Of a DNA stretch of 64,000 nt, positions 10,143 to 20,409 are shown piece by piece. Position 1 is the first letter of the stretch; each line of letters opens with the position of its first letter. The notes beneath the pieces are model-generated. The model was not told the origin of the DNA, searched no databases, and saw only the letters and a program-made list of their open reading frames with translations. Source of the stretch: Mesodorylaimus sp. YZB2_4 (taxonomy: Eukaryota > Nematoda > Enoplea > Dorylaimida > Dorylaimidae); the NCBI GenBank assembly GCA_030248295.1, contig JASANH010000142.1, positions 186,001-250,000 of the forward strand, given 5' to 3'. The position numbers and the translations under genes were made by a program.

Positions 10143-11255
10143 ATGCCAAGCCCACTTTGTTGCTTTGCGTTTATTCTTGCTGTCTTCGTTCAAAATCAAT
10201 CAATTTACGCCGAGCCGCTGAATATCGATTTGGTCGTTATTGTGCACGATCAAGCTCAATACTATGAGGCGCAAATTAACAGGACGATATTCCTTATGAC
10301 TGAAGAATTGCCTAAGCTCTGTCCGATCGGGGAGGACAAGACACGACTGGCTTTAGTGGCGAGCAAAAACGGCTCTGCATCTGCGAAGACATATCCCGGA
10401 TATTGGGACGTCTACAGTGAGTTGACGGGAGATGTTTCGGCGGTCGCAAAGTCGTTTCAGAGCATCAGCCCAATCTACGGCGATGTCAGCCTTGCTCGCG
10501 GGCTCAAGAAAGTCAGAGAAGAAGTGTTCAAGGGCGAGAAAACGAGACCGCGGGTCATCCTCGTCTGCACTCGAGAGACCGCGTTGGAGGGAGTGGATGG
10601 CGTGGAGCAAGAAAGCGAGATACTTCGCAGAGATGGCGTCCATATTTTTGTGTTGTCCGAAAACGTGAAAAGCACTTACGATCAAGTGTTTGCAACGTTG
10701 CTCCAAATGGTGGGCGGCAATCCAACCAACATCGTCAACGGCACTTACTATGACACGAGTTTTAGCATCGATACCTTGCGATCGTTCAAAAGTGAATGGG
10801 AGAAACAGGCGTGCGGGCTCCAACAACAATGCTTCTATGTCGACAATGCGCGAAGCAAATGTGAGAAAACTTGGTACATGCCAACCGTTCCGTTCGCCCA
10901 GTGCAATGCCATCGACTTACCATCCCATGCGTCTAAACCGTGTATCATGCCTGATTGCGAGGAAACCTGCAACAGTCTGTGGCCGTGGTCTGATCTCGTT
11001 TCGAGCTGCGCCAGTGCCTGCGGGAAGCCGATCACGATCGGCCGAAATGGTAGTGCGGGGTTGAAGCAACTCGAGTTCTGTTCTCCAAGCATGGACTTCG
11101 CGTGCCCACCATGCTCCAAGCTTAAATCAAAAGCTGAATTGAACAAAGACGAGACTCCGCTGACCAAGAAGGTGTGGTTTGTGTGTCTCATCGTTTTGGG
11201 GATCGCTGTGATTGCATTCATCGCCGTGACTGTCATTATCTGGCTGAAAACGTAA
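10143..11255 (+). CDS. Single-exon secretory VWA / TSP1-like / transmembrane protein (370 aa)
   Basis: ATG 10143 opens a signal peptide (about residues 1-23). A von Willebrand factor A fold follows (about 27-205): strand IDLVVIVHD, helix-loop YGDVSLARGLKKV, strand PRVILVCTRE and strand GVHIFVLSE. The metal-binding DxSxS site is degenerate (D-Q-A-Q-Y), so divalent ligand binding through MIDAS is doubtful. A cysteine-rich region follows, with W280-P-W-S..SSCASACGK..R resembling a short thrombospondin type-1 repeat. One transmembrane helix lies at about 344-368, with two residues after it, so almost no cytoplasmic tail. N-glycosylation sites are visible (for example NRT, NGT). A cell-surface adhesion or receptor role is inferred. 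The gene has no intron, unlike its neighbours, and lies between two inverted copies of the same repeat. No exact family is recognised. Confidence 0.8.
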   Translation: MPSPLCCFAFILAVFVQNQSIYAEPLNIDLVVIVHDQAQYYEAQINRTIFLMTEELPKLCPIGEDKTRLALVASKNGSASAKTYPGYWDVYSELTGDVSAVAKSFQSISPIYGDVSLARGLKKVREEVFKGEKTRPRVILVCTRETALEGVDGVEQESEILRRDGVHIFVLSENVKSTYDQVFATLLQMVGGNPTNIVNGTYYDTSFSIDTLRSFKSEWEKQACGLQQQCFYVDNARSKCEKTWYMPTVPFAQCNAIDLPSHASKPCIMPDCEETCNSLWPWSDLVSSCASACGKPITIGRNGSAGLKQLEFCSPSMDFACPPCSKLKSKAELNKDETPLTKKVWFVCLIVLGIAVIAFIAVTVIIWLKT

Positions 11256-11409
11256 TAATTTTATGTGCTCACTTGCCAGCCAAACAAATTTGCACGCTCC
11301 CTCCCAACTCGTACCGATGGGGTGGGGACTGGGGGCTTTGTTGGGTTATCAGGATGGATATGATGATGGTGACCACTGAAGAACTATGAGGTAATGGATA
11401 TCGAAACAA

Positions 11410-11535
11410 GTCCAGCTATACTGTATGTGCGCTATCCCACGGAGTGGTGGGTGTACCCCTGAGTCAGACTGGACTTGTGTGACTCCATAGTCTATATAAG
11501 CTAGCGGCATCTGCTCCAGCCTGAGTCGCGTGTTC
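11410..11535 (+). repeat. Right arm of inverted repeat flanking the VWA gene
   Basis: This is the partner of 9838-9962 in opposite orientation, beginning about 155 bp after the stop of the VWA gene. It contains a TATA-like TCTATATAAG. The two arms could be terminal repeats of one unit of about 1.7 kb carrying the gene, or two independent insertions of the same repeat. Confidence 0.75.
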
Positions 11536-12101
11536 TGATCGTGAGTTCAGGCATGGTTGCGCCCACCGTCGAGTGGGCTCATCATGCCTGCATGCTATGA
11601 GGCTTAGGACGTAGCATGGCAGTATGCCACCTGAGACCAGCTCTAACCAACAGTAGCCTCAGCCACACTCACAAGTCAGAGATAATCACTGATACAGTAC
11701 TGTAAGCAAGTACGCTCGTCTTTTACTCATGTTCATGTTTTACCACATCACCAAACGCTATGCGCACTCGAGGGTGATGGGACACATTTCACCTGCAATG
11801 ATTTTCCAGCCCGCGAGTCGAGCACTCGCCCGTTACTACTGCGCACCTGGCGTGAGAGGCAGACGCCTAACCCACCAGGTCACAAGCCCGTTTTAACCGG
11901 TGCATATAGGTCGCAACTGGAGCGTGTGTGGTGGGCATGCTGCCAGCACCATGCACTCCAGTCCAGACACAATCACTGAGTTTTCACATACAATAAATTG
12001 AATAGTCATGGTCATGAGCACCGAAAGTCACACTCCCCATATACGGCCAAAAATTCAAATCTTTCACCTCGTCGGCTGCCACAGACATGTCGCAGAGTGG
12101 T
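11536..12101. other. Intergenic, mostly SINE
   Basis: Apart from the SINE at 11721-11893 nothing is recognised. The 3' end of the calponin-repeat gene begins at 12102. Confidence 0.4.
11721..11893 (-). mobile_element. tRNA-Glu-derived SINE, copy B
   Basis: On the minus strand this matches copy A (6391-6556) over its whole length: TTAGGCGTCTGCCTCTCACG, the B-box-like region, CACCCTCGAGTGCGCATA and TGGTAAAACATGAACATGA at the 3' end. Differences are mainly small insertions between the two tRNA-like boxes. Confidence 0.75.
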
Positions 12102-14388
12102 TCAGAAGAATTTGTAGGAGGACATTGGTTTCTTCTCGTCGTAGTAGGTCTTATTGCAGACATCTCTGGGTTTCAGGAATCCTCCCGTGCCCGACTGACT
12201 TTGCACGGCCAATCGACCAGTTGCCCAAGGTAAAGCGGATTTACTCTTGGACTCGTCGTCGAAGCTGAAGTCGAGACCCTCGACTTTTGTCGTCACTTGA
12301 CGTCGACTTTGAAAAGCGGCCTGAAAAATAGAAGTTAGCAGACAGTGCATTCTGTGGGTTGGCATGGTAGGAAGAAAAATCGAGTGTTTTCTCGATTCTC
12401 GCCTCGCTGAAAGCTTGTTCCGTTGGAGCACAGTCAAACAAAAAGTCAAGAGTCAGGAAAAACACTGCTACTCTCACTTTGGCACAGTGACTCGGCGAAT
12501 TCCAAGTAATTACTGGTTTCTTGCGCCAAGTGCACGTGGTCACATTGTGTATAGGCTTTAAGTGCAAGCCAGTACAAAGCAAGATTCCAAAATTAGAGGT
12601 CGCGGATGTCAAAAGCAAGTATCGTGAGGACACAGAAGTAGACTGGCAGGACGACCAGTGGCACTGGATTACGCACCATTGTTCGTATTGCAGAGAGCAC
12701 ACCTGAACGCCATTTCCTCAAATAAGTGCATTGGGGGATGAAATTTCTGATTCCCACAAGGAGAGGATATGAAAGGTCAAATACCCTTGGCTTCTGGAGG
12801 ACACATTTCGAGTGGCTATAGAAATCTGATGAGTTTGAAATTCCCGCCACGATTTAACAAGCCAACTAGCATTGTTATCAGATGGTCATGAGCATGTGGG
12901 GCATGCCCCCTAGTAGCATAATATATGTGGTACTCGAAGGGATCTCTGCGCATAGTGAGGCAGGCCGTTGAAGGATTGCAGTTGCACATTTTTAGAATCT
13001 ATATACGACTATGGGAAAATTTGAGACCTCGGATTATACATAGGTCCAAGTATTGGGCCGATTATTTCCTAAAAGGCAAATGTGTGTTCCTTCCGCAAAT
13101 GCCGCCGAGGGTCGTCATGGCATGGAGGGGAATTGAGAGTGCTCCCTCAAATTCATTCATATCAGTCAGAGCAGATTTTATACTGGATTGAAAGAGGAAT
13201 TTCACACCGGTGCATATGAGCAAGGATGGGGTGATTTCAAGTTCGAGAGATGCAAGTGGAGTCGGTTTGAAAATACCCACAAACCCTTTCTGGTGTAACC
13301 CCGAGTGTCTCATCCAACATTATCGAGACGCGCCGAGTGAGATAGTCTCGACTGTCGAACCACTGGCACTCTTCGGGAACTGGCGTCCCGCCCAGGTGTC
13401 CTTATTTAAGCTCCAATAGAGGTCGAGAAGGAAGCTGACTAGTCTGATCGCCGGTCACCAAGAGGCAGAAAGGTGCGCGCACTTTTTTCAGCACAGACAC
13501 CGTGTGTAATGCGTCTGGGCCTGTATCATTGAGCAGTGATTGGTGAAGCTCACACCCCCAAAACCCAGGGCAGCCAACCAAGTCATTGATGATTCATGGC
13601 AGAAACATCACACTGACGGGTGATGCCCCCGGCTGTCAGCTCCATGTATAGGTTGGAGTGTTCGACGAATCTCTACATGTGGTTTGTCAGAGAACGCATA
13701 TCAGACCGAAGTTGAAGAACAGGAGAAATGTGACGCGACCCAAGAAAAGGTCAAGGCTCGCTTACCCCAGTGCCAGGTAATGAAACTGAATTTTGAAGTC
13801 TGGGTAAGACACCTTCGCATCGCTGATCTCGTGTCCCCGATCCTTGCACTTTCGTTGTAGCATCGCGTGGTTTTCCAATACCATCATTTTTGGCATTTGG
13901 ATTCGGCGTGGCCCAACGACTCAAAAATGTGTCAGTGTCTCGACTAGCAACGGCCATATTGACTGGCTTTTTTTCATGATTTTCTTCAGTTTTCCTGACA
14001 ACATCCCTCGTATCACCAAATGGTTGAAACTTGGCCGCATTCGGAAACGAATTACCACCACCGCATAATTTCGGTACGACACCATCGCTAGCTTGGGGTG
14101 TTGGCCGAGTACTGGTCACTTTCATGACCACGTTTCGAGGACTGCCGAAGGCGCTCATACCTTTTTGAGAAGCGCACCGATTCGTGCCGTATTCCCAGGG
14201 CAATGGTGGATAAGAATGCTTTTGCTTGGTGCCAGCACTGGTCGTCGTGGCTGTACTGCTCACGCTGGTCTCGTCGTCTTCGCTGACACTACTTCGTAAA
14301 CTATTGGACTAAATTAAAAAAAGCATGTCATTTGTCACAAGCTTACCAAAAGACGATTTCCATGTCTCACCCTTCCGTCGCTATTCAT
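12102..14388 (-). CDS. Calponin-family repeat protein, UNC-87-like (267 aa)
   Basis: Three exons fit in phase: 14388-14347 (14 codons, ATG), 14308-13766, and 12320-12102 ending in TGA. All introns are phase 0 with GTAAGC donors where visible. The product has five calponin-type repeats: YGTNRCASQKGMSAFGSPRN; a diverged unit ending FGDTRDVVRK; ATPNPNAKNDGIGKPRDATT; a unit formed across the exon 2/3 junction, LQNSVSLPGTG + AAFQSRRQVTT; and VQSQSGTGGFLKPRD. That one repeat is completed only by splicing supports the model. There is no calponin-homology domain, as in UNC-87 and related nematode muscle proteins that bundle actin through these repeats. UNC-87 has seven repeats, so this is a shorter relative. 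The 1.4-kb last intron could hide a further exon. Confidence 0.8.
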
Positions 14389-15119
14389 CGTAGACCCAGC
14401 GAGAAATCGAAACTTTCTTTGCGGGAAACTTTGAGAAAATGGGGTCCACTTTGTTCAGTGTATCTCATTTGCCTCACTCGAAACTGCCTCCACCCTCGCC
14501 ACTCGTAACTCGCAAGAATCATTTCGAGTTCGGGGCGGGGAGAGTATGAGCGAGCAATTTTCTCAAAAGCTCTAAGCTTAAAAAAAGTAAAGCTCTAAGC
14601 CGAACTGGCCGAATTACCGGTTTGTATGTCAACGAAACGGTAGCGACTAAACGAGCTGAGGCATCGTCCACGCGCCCCTACCTCGCGCCACTCCAGCTGG
14701 CTAGGTGCAAGTGGAATTCAGTTTAAAAAATGCTCGGGATATTGTGAAACACTGAGTGACCTATTCCTGGTGTTGGTATTCGAAATACAGGTCCGTTTGT
14801 AATTTGTGTGGGGTTTTGGGAAGACAAATTTTATAAATCGGGTCCGTCACATACATTATGTCCGTCGGTCTGTAAATGTATGGGTTAAAGTATCCTGCAA
14901 AGTGCGTTCCCGTTTAGAAGCTAATTGAGACACCTTTGTCACACGTCTAGATATCACTGGTGGAAGTGACCTCGGAGCTTTTGCGCAACACCAAAACCCC
15001 GAAAACAAAAATTTTCGAAAACAAGACAGCGACGGCGGTTAGATCATCGCTGTCCTGCCCACCAGGGTCGGTATCGCCAACTGGCATCCCACTGTGATGG
15101 TGCAACCCTTCCGGGCCTC
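14389..15119. other. Intergenic, probable 5' flank of the calponin-repeat gene
   Basis: No exon is supported. A 69-codon minus-strand frame at 14947-15156 overlaps the edge of the repeat at 15120 and was rejected. Confidence 0.4.
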
Positions 15120-15958
15120 TATCATTTGATGGAGTGACGAAAATCCTGCCAGCCAACCAAGCCTTTTAGTATGATGCATGGCTGATACATTGCACTGGCA
15201 AGTGACGCTGCAATGCCGACTCTATTCAGACGAGCATCTACAATGGATGTCGGTGGCCAATGTAGGCCATCAGCCTATTAACAGTCGGCCATATGCACAC
15301 ACTGCATCGTCGTGCTGATGCTGTCGAAAGGCTCACTTCTGTACATCTTTCTTTGAATCTTGGGCTCCATTTGTGTGCACCTACTGTAGGCAGCCCCAGT
15401 GCAACCCTGTCAGTCAGATCACTCCTGAAAACACGATGCTCAGATTACACTGCCAATGCAGGGACAGGGTGTCCAGGACTGCATTCCGATGAAGCTTGGC
15501 ACACCCACGCCCCATCTGTGGTTGTTCTCCTGTGTATGATAGAGTGACAGCGAGGAAGCAGGGCAGGCTGCTGGGGGCCTGGTGCCAAAGATCCCCAAAG
15601 ACGGAGGGTCCACTGCCAATGCAGGGACAGGACGTCCTAGGACTGCATTCCGATAAAGCTTGGCACACCCACACCCCATCTGTGATTACTTCTCCTGTAT
15701 GCGATAGACAGTGACAGCGATGCTTCAGAGGCCCTGGTGCCAAAGGCGTAGGGTCGGATCGGATCTGATGATGCTGCACCCTTCCTTACCTCGGTCTATC
15801 CACCACTTGCACCGACGTGCCTTCACTGCCCTCCACTTTCTTCCTTCTCTTCCTCGCCACGCCTTGCCTCTCCGCCTCCCCATCCCTCCTCTTGCCTTCC
15901 ATCGCCGCCGACTCCTTCATTTTCTTCCGATTCGATAAGAATTCCTGCACTTGCACTA
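15120..15958 (-). repeat. Dispersed repeat of about 0.83 kb, copy 1
   Basis: The minus strand of this segment aligns nearly throughout with 35635-36470 on the plus strand. Both copies start with a short open frame (QVQEF.SN.KKMKES, then RDGEAERQGVARKRRKK and GTSVQVVDRPR) that ends exactly at a donor-like GAG|GTAAGGA. Further on are two imperfect internal repeats of about 140 bp (around 15462-15560 and 15601-15720), each containing GACTGCATTCCGAT and AAGCTTGGCACACCCA. Shorter relatives occur at 50343-50510 and 57880-58015. No transposase or reverse transcriptase is visible, so it is a non-autonomous or partial element. Confidence 0.75.
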
Positions 15959-16061
15959 TTTTGCAATCCTCTCTTGAACGATGCACTATGCATTGTGTGC
16001 GCTACCATAGGTTTCCAGCTCATTTATGCGTTGCTCGCCTTACGATGTGTTTTACCAATTC

Positions 16062-16089
16062 CTGATGATGTCTTAAGATAAGACGAAAC
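16062..16089 (+). other. Hammerhead-ribozyme-like core motif
   Basis: CTGATGA (16062-16068) is followed by one T, a perfect 6-bp stem GTCTTA/TAAGAC closed by an AGA loop, and GAAAC (16085-16089). This is the order of conserved boxes in a hammerhead ribozyme: the CUGAUGA box, stem II, then the GAAA box. However, the extra T between box and stem is atypical, and I could not find convincing stems I and III around it. It may be a decayed ribozyme of a retroelement or coincidence. Confidence 0.35.
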
Positions 16090-16802
16090 GTCGAAAAATA
16101 ATGTCGTATTTGAGTAATTTATTGGTCTTCTTATTCCTTTGGCACAGTATTGTACTTTGTGCCGTGTACAGTAAAGGCATGTTTGGCAATCGATCCTCTG
16201 CACCGAGTCGGCAGCTGGGAGCTGCACCTGGCATGGTGATGTTTCAATCACGGAGTAGGTCAGCAGCCTGCCAAGTCTTCCGAGCTGATCCTTGGTCGAA
16301 ACATCGCCCTGACGGGTGTACTCTTAGCTGCTGCCTCCACAGACTCGACTGCCAGGCGGCTCTTTATCAATCATGGCAGGCTCGAAGATGGAAACCTGTG
16401 CTGTTTTGGTCCTGGAGTAGGCCAGCAGGTTAATTTGTTTTTCTGCCCTGGGTTCTTGATCTGATCTGATCTGATTTATTCCCCAGCGAAACGCAGTTGC
16501 GCACTAAAATGCGTGGCACATGCGAATGCCGTGTAACAATGAATGGAAAGTCAAAAGAAAAATGTGAAACGTCGATCATTTTTAAAACAGAAAAGAGTGT
16601 ACAGATTTCCTGAACTTGCCATATGACACTGATCCTTTTTCTTCATCGACCACAGAGAATATAAAGTTTTGGGGAATCAAATGATTGTTCGAATGCAATA
16701 GTGCCATTTAGGTTTCGGGGTAGCTCAAGGTAACAACAGCCACTGAGACGTGAAGTAACCCTGCGCCCAGATTCTGACGTCAAGTGTGAGTCGACTTCGA
16801 TC
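16090..16802. other. Intergenic repeat-like DNA
   Basis: Contains two GAAACATC / GATGTTTC motifs (about 16245 and 16295) shared with the MITE family described elsewhere. A 110-codon plus-strand frame at 16101 shows no domain. Confidence 0.35.
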
Positions 16803-19062
16803 TTAATCATGCTTGCCAGAGAAAAATTTGTATAGTTTACACAGTTTAAGAATTTTTCTTCGATCAGCCATTGTTCTCCAGCCGCACTCTGAAAGGGCCG
16901 TGGTGTAGTTTGCTGTCCAGTTTTTGGTCAAAAGGCGTACCCGAATACAGGTTTCAAAGACTGCCTTAAAGCCCTGCGGTGGACAGTTACGGCATAATTT
17001 TCGGTGCAGTGCATTGATCATTGATCGGGATGAAGATGAGATTTCGGAGACGTGCTCACTGATTTTCATATCCGCTGATAAGGTGACTCCCAAGCACTTG
17101 ACTCTACCCGCAAAGTCCAGAACCATTGTAACCAAGCCTGGCAGGCGTAGGAGGGAGATGGCCGACCGAAGTCGGCGGGACAAAAACTCCGACTGGCGCT
17201 GGCAAGTCGTGCGACTATACCTACGGCTGAAACATCAACCCGAGAGGTTGACGTCTCCCAGCCAGGGGAGAGGATCGACCTCTCCCCTGGCTGGCCCCAT
17301 AGCCTACCAGGCGGGGGGTTAGACCATGCCGTCAATTGCAAGCTTTGGCGAATGACTGAGAGTACGGTGATTATATCGAAATACGACCACTTTGCATTTT
17401 GAAGGATTCAATTGTAGACCCGCAGACAGGAATCTCGACTGGATGAAATCTATTGCAGGCTGTAGAACTTATTCTGCATCTTTAAGTCGTTTCAGTGGAG
17501 CTAACAGTCATGTGTCATCAGCGAATTCGAGAAGCAACAAATTTGGAAATTGCGTTTCGAAGTCGAAGAATATCGGGTCGAGGGGAGCAATCAATAAGAT
17601 TGGGCCAGCACACTACCTTGGGGCACCCCACTGACCACTCGTTCCCTCGTCGAAGCACAGTTATCGACGGACACATATTGCCAGCGATCGGTTGGACATG
17701 AATTCAGCCAAATAAGAAGATGGGGAGGTACTTGATGATGACGTTCGAGCGTTCGAAGTAAGATTGGATGCGATAGGTGATCGAAAGCTTTTCGAACGTC
17801 CAGAAAAATGCCAAGCACATGACTCACTTCTTTTGGCTGAGATAACCATGAACTGATTGAGTACATTGGATGAAAGCTCTGATAGTTGATCGACCTTTGG
17901 AAAATCCGTGTTGATGGCGGGAAATTTTAATATGTCCTCGCAAGGACCTGGCCACAAGTCGTTCCATAACTTTGGACAAAACAGATAGGAGAGAAATCGG
18001 TCGATAATTTCCATATTCCCTCTGTCTCCAAGTTTGGGAATAGCAACCACCTTTGCAAGTTTCCAGCTGGATGGAAGCACCCCTTCATTCAAGGGTCTGT
18101 TGAAAAGAGCTGCCAGGGCAGGCGATAATGAAGGCGCAATTCGTTTGAGAATACTATTCGTAATGCCATCGTCCCCTGGGGCACCTGCATTAGGTAGTTG
18201 CTTGATCTCTTCTTGGATCATGAAATGCGAGATGTCTTGTTGATCTATCCCGCCCTCCACATTTGCAGGTGGGGCGTAAGATCCATAATCGCCCTTGTTC
18301 TGGTTCGACCTGACTGAAGGGCGTTGGCTTTTGCAGATACAGTAACGAGTGGTTGGTCGAAAACGTCCATAAGAACCGGGATATCCCGGTCGCCAGGGCT
18401 CAATCGATGATAAGTTGACCAGAACTCACGAGGCGATGTCACAGATTTGATAGCGGAAGTAATAAAATTTGATTTCGCCAATCTAATAGCTTTCCTTGGC
18501 TGACGTCGTAAGCTAATTGTAGTATTCCAAAGTGGACCCTTCTTTACGCCATCGGAGATACGCTTCGTTTTTCGCGCGCAGTAATTTGAGAACATCAGCA
18601 GTCACCCACTGTTGTCTCTATCCATCCGGACAGACTTGGATGGAACCAAGGCAGCCAACACTGAGGTTATCTCGTTGGCCAGATATGAACAAGCCTCGTC
18701 GACGGTCGGCGCTGAGTCGACAATATTCACAGTCCAAATTAGCCAATCTGTCATTGATGATTTCCCATTTTGCCCTTTGCAAAAGCCAGATTTTACGAGT
18801 GTCACGCGGGCGAGGTTGAGAGCGTTTAGAGATCACAATCCTGACTTTACAGTGATCACCAGAAGTTGAAGTGGACTCAACACACTCGTCGAGCAATGGC
18901 GCTCGTGGTCGCCCAGTATGGCCCAGTCGAGCAAAGATTCTTTTCGTGAGGGCATTGAAACAGGCTGAATACCCCAAGGCTTCCAATAAAGTCAGCTGCC
19001 CATCGACGGATCGGAGACGAAGTAAGCCAATCAATCTTGACTTGATGCATAAGCTCCATCAA
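16803..19062 (-). mobile_element. Decayed non-LTR retrotransposon (LINE, Jockey/CR1-like)
   Basis: Read from right to left, pieces of one ORF2-type polyprotein appear in changing frames. They are an endonuclease end with S-G-D-H-C-K-V and SKRSQPRPRD (about 18950-18750); a linker with AIKSVTSPREFWSTYHRL (about 18440); the reverse transcriptase start NAGAPGDDGITNSILKRIAP (about 18150); FLDVRKAFDHL (about 17810, motif A); VVSGVPQGSVL (about 17640, motif B); and FADDT (17525-17511, motif C), followed at once by TGA. A C-terminal part, VKCLGVTLSADMKISEHV, lies at about 17100. Several frameshifts, in-frame stops and the inserted MITE at 17127-17323 make it inactive. The 5' end, including most of the endonuclease, is missing. 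The clade is a judgement from motif style. Confidence 0.85.
17127..17323. mobile_element. MITE family M1, copy inside the LINE (4-bp TSD CCAT)
   Basis: The 197-bp element starts TGTAACCAAGCCTGG and ends GGGGGGTTAGA (terminal repeat TGTAACC, one mismatch on the right). It is flanked on both sides by CCAT (17123-17126 and 17324-17327), a 4-bp target duplication. The interior has the hairpin-forming CATCAACCCGAGAGGTTGACG and a gggagag/ctctccc inverted pair. Three other copies share this interior. Confidence 0.8.
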
Positions 19063-19082
19063 TCTCTCCTTTCAATACAATA

Positions 19083-20409
19083 ATACGGACCGGGCTGATT
19101 TTGAATGTCTGTAAAGTTTGAAAGTAAATTTGAAAACGTCATGCACATTTTTGAGGGAATCTTTTTTCTGTTGTCGCAAAGAGATGGGTTTGCAGGTGCA
19201 GTGCATATTCCAAATCCACCCTCAGTGTTCGCATGCATACCACCAGTGAAACTGCTGACACATCGGCAGGTGCTGCAGAACCTGGCTCCTTGCCAGGCTA
19301 TTTTTCCTGTTTTTCAGTGACAGTAACAATGCAAACATTCATTTCCATAAGAATTCTTCAGTGCAGTAGTTTGTATCGTTGTGTTGCACGCCCAGAATAG
19401 TTAACCAGTTACATTTGGCGCAGGACTGACAGGAAAGCAGAAACTCACAACTCACATGTCCTATCGCAAGCGTTTAGCTCCTTCATCGTCGATTATAGGG
19501 TCCAAGCCAGACTCGTAAATTGATTGTGATTTGATTTGACTTGTGCACCCCACATCTGAGGGGAGGGCGGTCATGGCATAACCTATTTACGAAGGAGTCT
19601 GCGACTAAAGGACACTTCGCTCCACTGCCACACACCCCACTCTGATGCGTGGGAAAGCCCGCAACATTTTCTTGGAATTTTAGGCGGGAAACTTTTTTAA
19701 TAGAAAGGAGCCAGAGGACAAAAATTCTAAATACGCGCCATTTTGATATGGAGCTTTTCTTGCTACAGTACGTTCGCGGACTTTCGAACAGGCCCAGAGG
19801 TGGTGCTTAATAATAACTCCCGCAGGATTATTTTGAGGACGCACATTTCTGGACACCCTTCCTCGAGTGGTATGCACAACAAAATCAAATTTCAGCTTCG
19901 AAACCACGCAAAGGTGTGGCCTGTAACTGGTTCTCTTATTCTCAATTACGTCAGTGCCCATCGTTTTTTTTTGTCCAAATCGTGGTGTCAGGGTCAAGCG
20001 GCCTGTCTCTAGACTACGGTAAGGCATGAAACTGTAAATCATGAGCCATTCTAACCCTGAGGCTGGCTGTAATGCTGTCTGAAGCGAGTATACTGTAGAT
20101 AGAGAGGAAAGCAGGTATTTGGGAAGATCAAGTGGTCCTTGCTTTAAAAAATTTCCAAGTAAAAAATCGAGGCGAAGCCTTGCTATCTGAATCTATAATC
20201 GATTAATAGCTAACCAGAATATTTGCACGATTTGAATTACGCTACCTGCGCATCAATTTTTGCTGCTTACCTCAAGTTGAAGCGGTGCCAGGACTTCAGT
20301 ACATGTTCTTTTCTTCTTTCCACACTGCTCTTCTTCGGTTCTTTTGGTGCAGTGTTTTCTTGCAATTAACTCCAGGTTCAAGCTTTGTCGGAAATTTTTA
20401 TCTTGGATA
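19083..20409. other. Intergenic, includes probable SPRYD7 5' region
   Basis: No exon, RNA gene or clear repeat family member is recognised here. Short frames on both strands carry no domain. Confidence 0.4.

Noticed and set aside
10353..10829. 158-codon minus-strand frame
   Set aside because: Antisense shadow of the VWA gene.
12241..12702. 153-codon minus-strand frame
   Set aside because: Conflicts with the phase of the calponin-repeat exon 12320-12102 and has no domain.
14947..15156. 69-codon minus-strand frame with a hydrophobic run
   Set aside because: It begins inside the dispersed repeat and lacks splice or start support.
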